The translations under genes and the position numbers were made by a program. From CAVQEK01 sp963711495 (GTDB taxonomy: Bacteria > Bacteroidota > Bacteroidia > Cytophagales > Cyclobacteriaceae): 64,000 nucleotides of DNA. The notes beneath the pieces were generated by a model, which was not told where the DNA came from, did not search any database, and saw only the letters and a program-made list of their open reading frames with translations. Every line of letters begins with the position of its first letter. Within the stretch, counting starts at the first letter, position 1. The stretch spans positions 248,001-312,000 of the forward strand of contig CAVQEK010000004.1 in assembly GCA_963711495.1 (NCBI GenBank), written 5' to 3'. This document shows, piece by piece, positions 9,576 to 18,061 of this stretch.

Positions 9576-9962
9576 ATGGCAAGTACACAGTTAAAAAGAA
9601 AAGCACGTAAGAACAGGACCAGAGCAAGGGTTCGTAAAGAAAACATCAAAAGACTTACTGCCAGGCCAGTAATCAAAAACGTCGACGTGGAAAAAATTAA
9701 AGATGAGTTTGAGGCCAAAAATAAAGCAGGGGAAAAGAAGGGTGCTTCAAAAGCTGATAAGAAAGATGAGATTGTACCTGAAGTAAAAGCGGAAAAAACA
9801 GAAGAGGTTCAAACCACTGAAGTAGAGACTCAGAAGAAAAAAGATAAAACTGAAGAAGTGTCATCCGAAAAATCTGAATCGCCAAAAGCACACAAAAAAG
9901 AAACGAAAAAAGCGACGGAAAAATCCAAAACGGAAGATCAACAAGAGGACAAATCTGAATAA
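9576..9962 (+). CDS. small lysine-rich, probably nucleic-acid-binding protein
   Basis: Not recognised as a named family. The 128 residues split in two: a very basic N-terminus (residues 1-35, with RKARKNRTRARVRKENIKRL and many Arg/Lys) and a long low-complexity tail of Lys, Glu, Ser and Thr without hydrophobic residues, predicted to be disordered. The basic head suggests RNA, DNA or ribosome binding. It has its own promoter-like box and a clear downstream terminator, so it looks like a well-expressed monocistronic gene. The alternating K/E tail resembles that of chromatin- or ribosome-associated proteins, but this is inference. Confidence 0.75.
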   Translation: MASTQLKRKARKNRTRARVRKENIKRLTARPVIKNVDVEKIKDEFEAKNKAGEKKGASKADKKDEIVPEVKAEKTEEVQTTEVETQKKKDKTEEVSSEKSESPKAHKKETKKATEKSKTEDQQEDKSE

Positions 9963-9983
9963 ACAACATAAAGTAAATACATA

Positions 9984-10012
9984 AGCCATGCTTCCAGTGT
10001 GGCTTTTTTTTA
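9984..10012 (+). terminator. Rho-independent terminator
   Basis: Stem AAGCCATG/TGTGGCTT (six Watson-Crick pairs and two G-T pairs) with a 7-base loop, followed by eight T residues (10005-10012). It ends the small basic protein gene. Confidence 0.75.
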
Positions 10013-10510
10013 TCTCCCCCGCATTCCAAGTTCGATCACTTCCAGATTTTTCACAGTGCCGGAATAAACATCAAATCTTACTAATGTTCGCATATGATGA
10101 AATCCTTGCTGTCCGGCAGCACCGGGATTAATGTGCAATACGTTGTCGAGTTTTGGGTCGGGCAATACCTTTAGTATATGAGAATGCCCGCAGATAAATA
10201 ACTTTGGTTTATGTTCCAGCAGCAAATTTTTTATTCCTTTGGCATATCGTGTTGGATAACCCCCAATGTGAATCATGAGCACTTTCACTTGTTCGATGGA
10301 GAAAATAAGCATTTCCGGATATTTTTGTCTGATTTCCAAATCATCAATGTTCCCATATACTGCCCTGAAAGGTTTAAATTTTTCCAGTTGATTGGCTACC
10401 TGGATATCGCCAATATCCCCGGCATGCCAGATCTCATCGACCGAATCGAAATAATGAAAGACTTTTTCGTCAAGAAAGGAATGTGTATCGGAAATTAGGC
10501 CTATTTTCAT
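10010..10510 (-). CDS. YfcE/MJ0936-type metallophosphodiesterase
   Basis: Cytosolic calcineurin-like phosphodiesterase with a two-metal centre. All motifs are present: SDTH (residues 7-10), GD in WHAGDIGD, GNIDD in AVYGNIDD, GG in IHIGGYP, CGHSH, and a terminal NPGAAGQ. The 166 residues match the YfcE/MJ0936 single-domain size. The cellular substrate is unknown. It is convergent with the small basic protein gene, whose terminator reaches its stop codon. Confidence 0.85.
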   Translation of the reverse strand: MKIGLISDTHSFLDEKVFHYFDSVDEIWHAGDIGDIQVANQLEKFKPFRAVYGNIDDLEIRQKYPEMLIFSIEQVKVLMIHIGGYPTRYAKGIKNLLLEHKPKLFICGHSHILKVLPDPKLDNVLHINPGAAGQQGFHHMRTLVRFDVYSGTVKNLEVIELGMRGR

Positions 10511-10743
10511 ATCTGAAAAATAATAGAATATTTAAACCGAAACCAATTCTGGAAACAATAGCTATTTTTTTCCGCTTTTTATTCTGGATCTGCCTGGCAG
10601 TCACTTTACTGGGCATGATCAAACCATGGTATGTCCTTTGGTTTCTCGATTTCAAAATCCGGCTTACCGTAGTTAAAATTTATGGTAGCATAACGATACT
10701 GCTCCTCATTATTAATCTTATAATCAATCAATTAATTATGTAG
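10483..10743 (+). CDS. small two-helix membrane protein
   Basis: The 86-codon frame starts at GTG 10483, inside the start of the divergent phosphodiesterase gene; a start further downstream would also be possible. It has two hydrophobic helices (about residues 26-44 and 65-83) separated by KPWYVLWFLDFKIRLTVVKIYG. That linker resembles small Bacteroidota membrane proteins with a PxxVLWW...R..VL.YG pattern I have seen before, which supports coding. The stop overlaps the last codons of the convergent methyltransferase gene by 12 bases. No function can be assigned. Confidence 0.5.
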   Translation: MYRKLGLFSYLKNNRIFKPKPILETIAIFFRFLFWICLAVTLLGMIKPWYVLWFLDFKIRLTVVKIYGSITILLLIINLIINQLIM

Positions 10744-11925
10744 TCGCTCCGTGATAAGCAATACTTTCTGTTCGTCTTTAAGCGTAGTGGCAAAAATGTG
10801 ATCATCGCCTCCATCGGCAATCTGCAGGCGTTTTTTAAGTTCAGCCACCGTCGCCGGAAAATTGCGAATAGCGAGGTTAGCCTGACCGGATGGCAAAAGT
10901 TTGCGCAGGGCCTTTCGCTGAGGTTTGATGATATTTTTCAATTCAAAAATGGCACCTGGGAAATCAGCAACTTTTTTGTCGGAGGTATAAAGATGGCTGT
11001 TTGTGTGCAGCTTGGCCAGGCCAAATTTTTTTGGGACAGACTTAAAGGCTCCGGATTTTATGACGGCTGCATTGGGCTCATAAATATATTGCCTCGGTAA
11101 ATCAATGAGCGTACCGAGTTGTTTCTCGATGCTGAGATCAAAACCAAATACTGAACGCGTCCCGGAAGTTTTCAAATTAACCGCTTCCACCAAAGCTTCC
11201 GAACTGCTTTCAAGTGTAATCAGACACAATACTTCTTTGCACTCATTGTTCACCGCCAAAACATATACTTTTTGAAGGTGAGCTATGTTTTTGAACAAAT
11301 AATCAATATCGATCAGTGGCGACAACTTGATCATTATTATTTTCGCTTTTTTGAGCAATTGAGGCAATAGAAGTAATACATTGGGTTGCATGTCTTCGAG
11401 TAAAAAAACCCGCTTATTTCCAGCTTTGCGCCGGGAGGGATCAATGTACATTACATCTATTGATTGATCGAGACCAACAATGAAATGCCAGGCATGTTCA
11501 CATCGGACATCAATAATTTTGCTCGTCAATAAAGGAAAATTGTGTTTAGCAAGGGAGCAAAGCCAAGGGTCCGATTCCACATAAAAGGTTTTATTGAATT
11601 TCCCGCTCAGAAAATAAGTATCTGTGCCAGCACCCCCGGTCAGGTCAGCCAGAATATCACCCTGCAGCAATTCGGATTTAAAAATTGCCGTCCATTGAGA
11701 TGAACTTTGCTCTAACGAAACCGGAGGTGGCCATACTATGTTTTCAGTGTCGATCCAGAGGGGGATCTTTTTTGCGGCTTTTTGTCTGGAACGAATTTGG
11801 TCTGCTACCAGGTTGATGGGTATTTGAGGATATTTCCTGGCTTCCAGTGATAATTGAAAAGGATCATCAAACTGATGATCCTTTATAAATTGCTGAACAA
11901 ATGGATTTAATATTTTATCAATCAC
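10732..11925 (-). CDS. class I SAM methyltransferase with THUMP-like domain
   Basis: Predicted RNA-modifying methyltransferase of the Bacteroidota group typified by PG_1098. Order: N-terminal helical region, SAM-binding Rossmann core with DLTGGAGTDTYFLS (about 93-106) and MYIDPSRR (about 158-165, occupying the catalytic DPPY position), then a THUMP-like/ferredoxin-like C-terminal part (FGLAKLHTNSHLYTSDK, IRNFPATVAELKKRL). At 397 residues it is typical. The asd stop is one base from its start region, indicating cotranscription with asd. The target is unknown. Confidence 0.8.
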   Translation of the reverse strand: MIDKILNPFVQQFIKDHQFDDPFQLSLEARKYPQIPINLVADQIRSRQKAAKKIPLWIDTENIVWPPPVSLEQSSSQWTAIFKSELLQGDILADLTGGAGTDTYFLSGKFNKTFYVESDPWLCSLAKHNFPLLTSKIIDVRCEHAWHFIVGLDQSIDVMYIDPSRRKAGNKRVFLLEDMQPNVLLLLPQLLKKAKIIMIKLSPLIDIDYLFKNIAHLQKVYVLAVNNECKEVLCLITLESSSEALVEAVNLKTSGTRSVFGFDLSIEKQLGTLIDLPRQYIYEPNAAVIKSGAFKSVPKKFGLAKLHTNSHLYTSDKKVADFPGAIFELKNIIKPQRKALRKLLPSGQANLAIRNFPATVAELKKRLQIADGGDDHIFATTLKDEQKVLLITERLHN

Positions 11926-11926
11926 C

Positions 11927-12931
11927 TCAATCTTTCAACAAAGGCACCAAATGATGTTCCATCATGTATTCCGCGATCTGTACTGCATTGGTGGCAGCGC
12001 CCTTGCGCAGATTATCGGAAACCACCCATAAATTCAACGTTTTGGGTTGAGATTCATCCCGTCTAATTCTGCCAACAAACACTTCATCGCGATGATGAGA
12101 CCAAACCGGCATTGGATATATGTTTTTAGATACATCGTCCTGTAAAACGATTCCCGGAGCAGAACTGAGTAATTCCCGAACTTCCTCCAAAGTGAAATCA
12201 TATTCAAATTCCACGTTCACCGCTTCGGAGTGCCCGCCTACAACAGGTATTCTCACCGCAGTGGCGGTCAATTGAATGCTTTCGTCACCAAGGATCTTTT
12301 TGGTTTCATTCACCATTTTCATTTCTTCTTTGGTATATCCGTTTTCCAAAAAGACATCGATGTGCGGCAGTACATTCATATCGATTTTGTGTGGATACAC
12401 CTTTCTGCCATCGATACCTTTACGTTCATTCATGAGCTGATCTACCGCAGCTTTACCGGTCCCCGTTACCGATTGATAGGTGGAAACAACGATTCTTTTT
12501 ATTTTATATTTCTCATGCAATGGTGCCAGCGCTACTACCATTTGAATGGTTGAACAGTTGGGGTTGGCAATGATCCGGTCATCGATTTTTAATTCACCGG
12601 CATTGATTTCCGGCACAACCAGCTTGTGTTTTGGGTTCATGCGCCAGGCCGAGGAATTATCGATCACGATGGTTCCTGCTTCTGCAAATCTTGGCGCCCA
12701 CTCCAGAGAAGTGCCCCCTCCGGCAGAAAAAATGGCTACATCAGGTTTTTTTGCAACTGCCTCAGCCATTCCGATCACACTGTATTGTTTCCCTTTGAAT
12801 TCAACCTGTTTGCCAACGGATTTTTCAGAAGCAACGAGAAAGAGTTCATCAAATGGGAAATTGCGCTCCTCGAGTACGGTCAGGATTTCTCCTCCCACAA
12901 GGCCTGTGGCTCCTACAACTGCTAGTTTCAT
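11927..12931 (-). CDS. asd: aspartate-semialdehyde dehydrogenase
   Basis: Converts aspartyl-4-phosphate to aspartate semialdehyde with NADPH, the branch point for lysine/diaminopimelate, threonine and methionine. The start at 12931 (MKLAVVGATGLVGGEIL) is preferred over the ATG at 12958, as it puts the Rossmann GATGLVG directly at the N-terminus. The catalytic cysteine is in IANPNCSTIQM (about residue 131), with STYQSVTGTGKAA and the substrate-binding GGHSEAVNVEFE further on. The 334 residues match the family. It overlaps transcriptionally with the downstream methyltransferase gene. Confidence 0.95.
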   Translation of the reverse strand: MKLAVVGATGLVGGEILTVLEERNFPFDELFLVASEKSVGKQVEFKGKQYSVIGMAEAVAKKPDVAIFSAGGGTSLEWAPRFAEAGTIVIDNSSAWRMNPKHKLVVPEINAGELKIDDRIIANPNCSTIQMVVALAPLHEKYKIKRIVVSTYQSVTGTGKAAVDQLMNERKGIDGRKVYPHKIDMNVLPHIDVFLENGYTKEEMKMVNETKKILGDESIQLTATAVRIPVVGGHSEAVNVEFEYDFTLEEVRELLSSAPGIVLQDDVSKNIYPMPVWSHHRDEVFVGRIRRDESQPKTLNLWVVSDNLRKGAATNAVQIAEYMMEHHLVPLLKD

Positions 12932-13071
12932 GGGTCTATAATTTGTTTTTAAGGTCACATGGAACCGCCAAGATTAAACATGCTTCAATATAAACACATT
13001 TACATGGCCGTTTCATTGAATGTTAATTTTAAGGTTTTATTTTGCCTAATGTAATTGGATTGCAAAATTAA

Positions 13072-13079
13072 TATATTTG
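13072..13079 (+). promoter_or_regulatory. candidate -7 promoter box
   Basis: TATATTTG matches TAnnTTTG, 31 bases before the lamin-tail protein gene. The -33 element is not at ideal spacing (TTG at 13055 is too close, TTTG at 13041 too far). Confidence 0.4.
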
Positions 13080-13110
13080 TATGAATCACACTCAAAATTT
13101 TGATTATTAG

Positions 13111-16100
13111 ATGAGATACTTGTCAATATTTCTTTTTTTGCTCTTTTGCTTCATCAAAAATATTTCCCAAGCCCAATTTGCCGATGATTTTTCTGACGGC
13201 GACTTCTCGACAAACCCCACCTGGAGTGGCGACAATTCCAAATTCGAAATTGACCCCAACATGATGCTGCACCTGACAGCTCCTGCGGTCGCAAATGATG
13301 CCGTTCTTGTTACCCCTTCATCAGCCATAAACGACGCCACCTGGGAATTTTATATAAATCTGGGTTTCAATCCTTCTTCCAGCAATTATGCGGATATTTA
13401 CTTGGTGGCCGACCAACAGGATTTGCGCAGTCCCATCAATGGTTATTTTGTGCGTATTGGCAACACCCTGGATGAAATTAGCTTGTACAAAAGATCCGGC
13501 GATGCCAGCCAAATTACCAAAATTATCGACGGTACTGATGGCACCGTGAATCTGAATACTCCGGAAGTAAAAATCAGAGTGACCCGAGATGCATTGGGAA
13601 ATTGGCAATTATTTTCAGATGTTAGCCTTATCGGCTCATATAATTTGGAAGGCAGCATATTGGACAATCAGTTCACCACTTCATCATGGTTTGGCATTTT
13701 TTGTGTTTACACCAGCACCCGCTCGGATAAATTTTATTTTGACGATTTTGTGGTAACCGGTACTGCGAATTTCGACAACACAAAACCGCAAATAGATACG
13801 CTTAAGTTGTTATCTGACAATTCCCTGCTGCTTTTATTTACCGAACCGATAGATCAAAGTACAGCAGAATACATCAATAACTATTTGCTTGTCCAGTCAA
13901 ATCAAAACCCTGCAAATGCCGCATTGGTTGCCGACAATGCTGTGGAATTATCATTTTCCCAGCAATTTACAGCCGATGAATCCCAGCAACTGAAAGTGTT
14001 GAACATTGAAGATAAGGCAGGAAATGTTCTGGATCCGGTTTCACTTGATTTTGTATATCATCCTCCATATCACGCTGTATTTCGCAATGTGGTGATCAAC
14101 GAAATTATGGCGGATCCAAGTCCAACGGTGGATTTGCCTGATGCTGAATTTGTCGAATTATTCAATACCACCGATCGATCCATCAATCTGAAAAACTGGC
14201 AATTGACTGGTGCCGGCAATGGAAAACTGGCCGATATACCATTATTGCCCGGAGAATTTGCCATTTTAACCAGCCCCGGCGACGCATCCAGGTTTTCAGG
14301 CAAAGTAATATCCTGGGGAAATGGCAGCTTATTAAATGGCGGTGAACCTTTGGTACTCAAAGACTCCACAGGTCAAACCATCGACAGCGTGTTTTATCAA
14401 ATGGACTGGTATGGCCAAGGTGACAAAATGAACGGTGGTTGGTCACTGGAACAAATCAATCCGTTTACGTCATGCAGCGATTTTAATAACTGGGCAGCTT
14501 CTACGGATGTACAAGGTGGCACACCCGGTTATCAAAATGCCATATTTTCCACCTTGCCAGACGAAAAGGCTCCCAAGATACTTTCTATTCGGGCAACCTC
14601 CCCAAATGCTATAGAGATTCAGGCAGATGAATGGCTGGCACCAAATGTTTCCCAGGAAGCCACATTCAAACTGGATAACAATTCTACGGTTGCCAATGCG
14701 ACCCTCAATCCCTCGCGAACCCAGATCGCCCTCATTCCAACTGAAGCCTTAAGTTCTCAGCAATATCACCAGTTGGAAATTAAAAATATGGCTGATTGTG
14801 AAGGCAACCCGCTTGATTCGACGATAAGTTTTTATTTTGACGACACACCTCCCGTTATCGATAGCATTCTTCCACTGTCGACTAAACGAATTCAAATTTT
14901 TACTTCCGAATCTTTAGATGTTCAATCCTCTGGTGAAAAAGCTAATTTTCAATTGAATGGAACTTCAATTCCGGATAACATAGTATGGCTGAATGACACT
15001 ACGCTGGTTTTAAGCTTTGATGAACCAGTGCAAACCGGCGGAAACGCGTCACTCGATTACAGTGGATTGACGGATACGCTGGGCAATGAGCAGTCTCCAC
15101 AAAATTTTGATTTTGTATTTAACTTACCTAATCAGCCGGGTTTTAATCAATTGCTGATCACGGAAATTATGGCTGATCCCAGTCCACCCATCCAGTTGCC
15201 CGACGGAGAATATTTAGAACTATACAATCCAACAGATCATGATTTTTTGTTGGTAGACGCCATCCTTCAAATCGGCTGGGACAGTATCTTACTGGACGAT
15301 TTAATGATCAATGCCGGGGAATATATTGTTTTGTGTACCAATTCATTGGTCGATGACTTTTCACAATACGGCCATACTTTCGGTGTGAATCATTGGCCAT
15401 CTTTAAAGAACAATGGGGACACATTGGTTATCCTCAACAATGCTGGCGAAATGATATTTTCTGTGGCTTATAGCAAAGATTGGATCCGTGACGCAGACAA
15501 ATCTGACGGAGGCTGGTCCCTGGAAATGATTGATGCCAATTATCCGTGCAGTACAGGAAATTGGTCGGTTTCCCTGGATAATTCCGGGGGAACACCTGAC
15601 CGGGAAAATTCGGTGAAATCCGATAAACCGGACCTCATCGGGCCTTCCATTATTCAGGCTTTTGCGCCCAACGATTCGGCAGTGGAAATTACCCTCAATG
15701 AAAAATTTGATCCTAAATCTTTATTCATAGAAAATATTACAGTAGAACCCGCGATTGGCATCGACCAAGTTAAACCGGTTTTGCCTTTGCTCTTTGGTTT
15801 TAACCTTGATCTTAATGGCAAAATAATGCCAAAAACCCAGTATACCGTTACTGTCGATAATCTTACAGATTGCGCTGGAAACCTTATGACAAATCCTAAA
15901 AATTTAAAAACCTTTGTTTTACCGGAAAAAGGAGACAGCCTCGACATTGTTTTAAATGAAATACTCTTCGACCCAAGACCTGGTGGTGTTGACTTCGTTG
16001 AGATCTACAACCGATCAGACAAATATATCAACCTTAAAAACTGGCAAATCGCCTTTCAGAAAGACGATGGGAGCATCGTAAATGCTCAGATCTCACGTTC

Positions 16101-16776
16101 GAATGATGTACTGGATCCAGGACAATATTTAGCGCTCACCGGTGATCCCGGTATTTTAAAAGCAGATTACCCCATGGGAGCGGAAGACAACTTTTTGAAA
16201 GTTGATCAAATGCCGAATCTTTTAAATGATCACGGCGCAGTCTTTATCCTGGACCAGGATGAAGCAGTAATCGACCAATTTACGTATTCAGTGGATTATC
16301 ACTCCCCCTTACTGGTAAATACGGAGGGGGTTTCTTTAGAAAGGATCAGGGCGGATGGTCCGTCCAATAATCCGGAAAACTGGCATTCTGCTGCTGGCTC
16401 GGCAGGTTATGCCACCCCTGGAAAACAAAATTCCCAAACACTGGAACCTTCAGTGTCCAATGATCAAATTATTATTGATCCGGAAGTTTTTGCCCCGGGT
16501 AGTGCGGGAATGCCAGATTTTACAACCATCAATCTCCACTTTAATAAAACGGGCAATACGGCCAGTATCAACATTTTGGATGTCCACGGACGTAAAATAA
16601 AGACCGTGGCCAACAATGAATCACTGGCCGTAGAAGGTTCTTTTCATTGGGATGGTGATGACGATGCAGGTCATCAGGCACGTGTCGGTTATTACATCGT
16701 GTTGGTCGAAATCACGAATCTTGACGGCACCACCAGGATCTACAAAAAGAAAGTAGCAATCGGGGCGAGATTTTAA
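13111..16776 (+). CDS. secreted multidomain protein with three lamin-tail domains and FlgD-like C-terminus
   Basis: Large (1221 aa) exported surface or extracellular protein. Signal peptide about 1-22 (ending SQAQ); an N-terminal lectin/jelly-roll-like region to about 210; Ig-like (Big) segments; three lamin-tail domains beginning near residues 324 (VINEIMADPSP), 682 (LITEIMADPSP) and 947 (VLNEILFDPRP), each with an E.LYN/ELFN motif and a GGWSLE-like closing block; and a C-terminal FlgD-like domain (about 1140-1221, SFHWDGDDDAGH, GYYIVLVEI) of the kind used as a T9SS-linked end. Catalytic residues are not evident; the domains suggest adhesion or polymer binding. It is divergent from asd. Confidence 0.85.
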   Translation: MRYLSIFLFLLFCFIKNISQAQFADDFSDGDFSTNPTWSGDNSKFEIDPNMMLHLTAPAVANDAVLVTPSSAINDATWEFYINLGFNPSSSNYADIYLVADQQDLRSPINGYFVRIGNTLDEISLYKRSGDASQITKIIDGTDGTVNLNTPEVKIRVTRDALGNWQLFSDVSLIGSYNLEGSILDNQFTTSSWFGIFCVYTSTRSDKFYFDDFVVTGTANFDNTKPQIDTLKLLSDNSLLLLFTEPIDQSTAEYINNYLLVQSNQNPANAALVADNAVELSFSQQFTADESQQLKVLNIEDKAGNVLDPVSLDFVYHPPYHAVFRNVVINEIMADPSPTVDLPDAEFVELFNTTDRSINLKNWQLTGAGNGKLADIPLLPGEFAILTSPGDASRFSGKVISWGNGSLLNGGEPLVLKDSTGQTIDSVFYQMDWYGQGDKMNGGWSLEQINPFTSCSDFNNWAASTDVQGGTPGYQNAIFSTLPDEKAPKILSIRATSPNAIEIQADEWLAPNVSQEATFKLDNNSTVANATLNPSRTQIALIPTEALSSQQYHQLEIKNMADCEGNPLDSTISFYFDDTPPVIDSILPLSTKRIQIFTSESLDVQSSGEKANFQLNGTSIPDNIVWLNDTTLVLSFDEPVQTGGNASLDYSGLTDTLGNEQSPQNFDFVFNLPNQPGFNQLLITEIMADPSPPIQLPDGEYLELYNPTDHDFLLVDAILQIGWDSILLDDLMINAGEYIVLCTNSLVDDFSQYGHTFGVNHWPSLKNNGDTLVILNNAGEMIFSVAYSKDWIRDADKSDGGWSLEMIDANYPCSTGNWSVSLDNSGGTPDRENSVKSDKPDLIGPSIIQAFAPNDSAVEITLNEKFDPKSLFIENITVEPAIGIDQVKPVLPLLFGFNLDLNGKIMPKTQYTVTVDNLTDCAGNLMTNPKNLKTFVLPEKGDSLDIVLNEILFDPRPGGVDFVEIYNRSDKYINLKNWQIAFQKDDGSIVNAQISRSNDVLDPGQYLALTGDPGILKADYPMGAEDNFLKVDQMPNLLNDHGAVFILDQDEAVIDQFTYSVDYHSPLLVNTEGVSLERIRADGPSNNPENWHSAAGSAGYATPGKQNSQTLEPSVSNDQIIIDPEVFAPGSAGMPDFTTINLHFNKTGNTASINILDVHGRKIKTVANNESLAVEGSFHWDGDDDAGHQARVGYYIVLVEITNLDGTTRIYKKKVAIGARF

Positions 16777-16840
16777 TTCGGATTTCCAACTCTATTTTAC
16801 AATATCCGTTTGATAGATTGATTAATTATAGGAGGATGAA

Positions 16841-17002
16841 ATGCAGGACCTGATTAATAAAATTATTGCGATGTATGTCCGCCAGGGCAGAAAAATGGAA
16901 GTGATTCGTCGGTATTTACGCATCAAATATCATATAAATATTGACATGCAATCTATGCAGCAGCGACTGGATGCCATGAAATTGAAAATGGGTTGGCATT
17001 AG
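16841..17002 (+). CDS. small ORF (53 aa) with strong Shine-Dalgarno
   Basis: Not recognised. ATG at 16841 is preceded at 5 bases by a perfect AGGAGG (16830-16835), which is rare in Bacteroidota, where genes usually lack Shine-Dalgarno sites. The product is basic and helical with 7 Met in 53 residues (MQDLINKIIAMYVRQGRKM at the start, LKMGWH at the end), no signal peptide and no clear membrane helix. It lies between the lamin-tail gene and the convergent DUF4405 gene. It could be a real micro-protein or a chance frame; the ribosome site argues for the former. Confidence 0.45.
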   Translation: MQDLINKIIAMYVRQGRKMEVIRRYLRIKYHINIDMQSMQQRLDAMKLKMGWH

Positions 17003-17103
17003 TGAAATCTACTTTTTGATCACTCACCCCAGCATATCACCATTCATGCCCGCTTGTTGGGAACCCGCAGGTCAAAATTATTGCTTGTTCTCCAGCACAA
17101 TTG

Positions 17104-17985
17104 TTATTCAAATTTTTCTAAAATTAACTGGACCAGTGAATGTGGCAGGATGGCGTTGTTCGTTGCGATATCACGGATGGTCTCATCTTTGCCGGCCTGA
17201 ATGCCCTCTTTTTTCAAAACATCGATCACTTCTTCCGGCGTGTGTTGAAAGGACAAAGCCAGTTCACTGACGGTCATACGGCCATAACCATTTCCTGAAC
17301 CGGTGGCTGCTTTGGAATTACCCCTGCTTCTTCCCTCACCCGGACCAAATCTTTCTCCGGACCTTGCTGTTTGCTGACCCTGAATGATCCGGAACAGTTG
17401 AGCTGGTGATTTTTCATTATTTTCTGCGATTTCAGCGATGGTCTGGTTCGAATTGATTACATCAATCTCCGCTTCTCGCAAAAGTTGGATTATTTCTTCA
17501 GGGGTCTGCGTAACAATCTTTTCAGAAAATTCCTTGATCGTTAAAGCTTCGGCATGCGGCATCGGTGCTTCAACCGTTTTATTTTCCCAACTGTGCTTCA
17601 AATGATCACCCAATTCATAAAATGACCAGAAAGGGGGTAAAGAAAACGAGGTGGCAAAAAATATCATGAAGATCAGCAATATGGAAAGACCGAGTTCTTT
17701 TTGCCTTCGGATACCAGATCGGGTTTTAAGCTTAATGTAGGACCATAAATTTTTCCAGTTCAACGTAAAAATGTGGATGATGGCAATAATGACGAACGTG
17801 TATGAAAAAATTGTGTGCTGTGCCTGCCATTGACGTTTTGTAAATCCCAATAATGTCCAGCTGTCCCAATTGGCTATCCTGCCTGGAGGAGAAATGTATA
17901 ACACCGAACCCGTTATCAATAACCAGGCAATAGAAAAGAACAAACAGAAGCTGATAAAACTTCGCAGGTTGAATGGTTTCCTCAT
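17104..17985 (-). CDS. DUF4405-like membrane protein with two C-terminal helical repeats
   Basis: Membrane protein of the DUF4405/cytochrome b561-like type. Three or so hydrophobic helices (about 8-30, 55-77, 96-118), with His in WQAQHTIFSY and IIHIFTLNW that could bind b haem. The cytoplasmic or periplasmic tail has two related segments of about 55 residues: TIKEFSEKIVTQTPEEIIQL (from about 159) and TVSELALSFQHTPEEVIDVL (from about 241), both with P-E-E-[IV]-I and [EI]xxR/AxIA patterns, joined by a Gly/Arg-rich linker. An electron-transfer role is plausible but not shown. It has its own transcription unit facing the micro-ORF. Confidence 0.65.
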   Translation of the reverse strand: MRKPFNLRSFISFCLFFSIAWLLITGSVLYISPPGRIANWDSWTLLGFTKRQWQAQHTIFSYTFVIIAIIHIFTLNWKNLWSYIKLKTRSGIRRQKELGLSILLIFMIFFATSFSLPPFWSFYELGDHLKHSWENKTVEAPMPHAEALTIKEFSEKIVTQTPEEIIQLLREAEIDVINSNQTIAEIAENNEKSPAQLFRIIQGQQTARSGERFGPGEGRSRGNSKAATGSGNGYGRMTVSELALSFQHTPEEVIDVLKKEGIQAGKDETIRDIATNNAILPHSLVQLILEKFE

Positions 17986-18061
17986 TTTAAAAAATGATGT
18001 GATTGAATAATGGGTGAAGATAACGGAGTAATCAGCTTTTAAAAATGATCCCGGTCATGAT

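Noticed and set aside
17051..17076. Repeat of CCCGC in the gap between the micro-ORF and DUF4405 gene as a terminator
   Set aside because: The two copies are direct, not inverted, so they do not form a hairpin.
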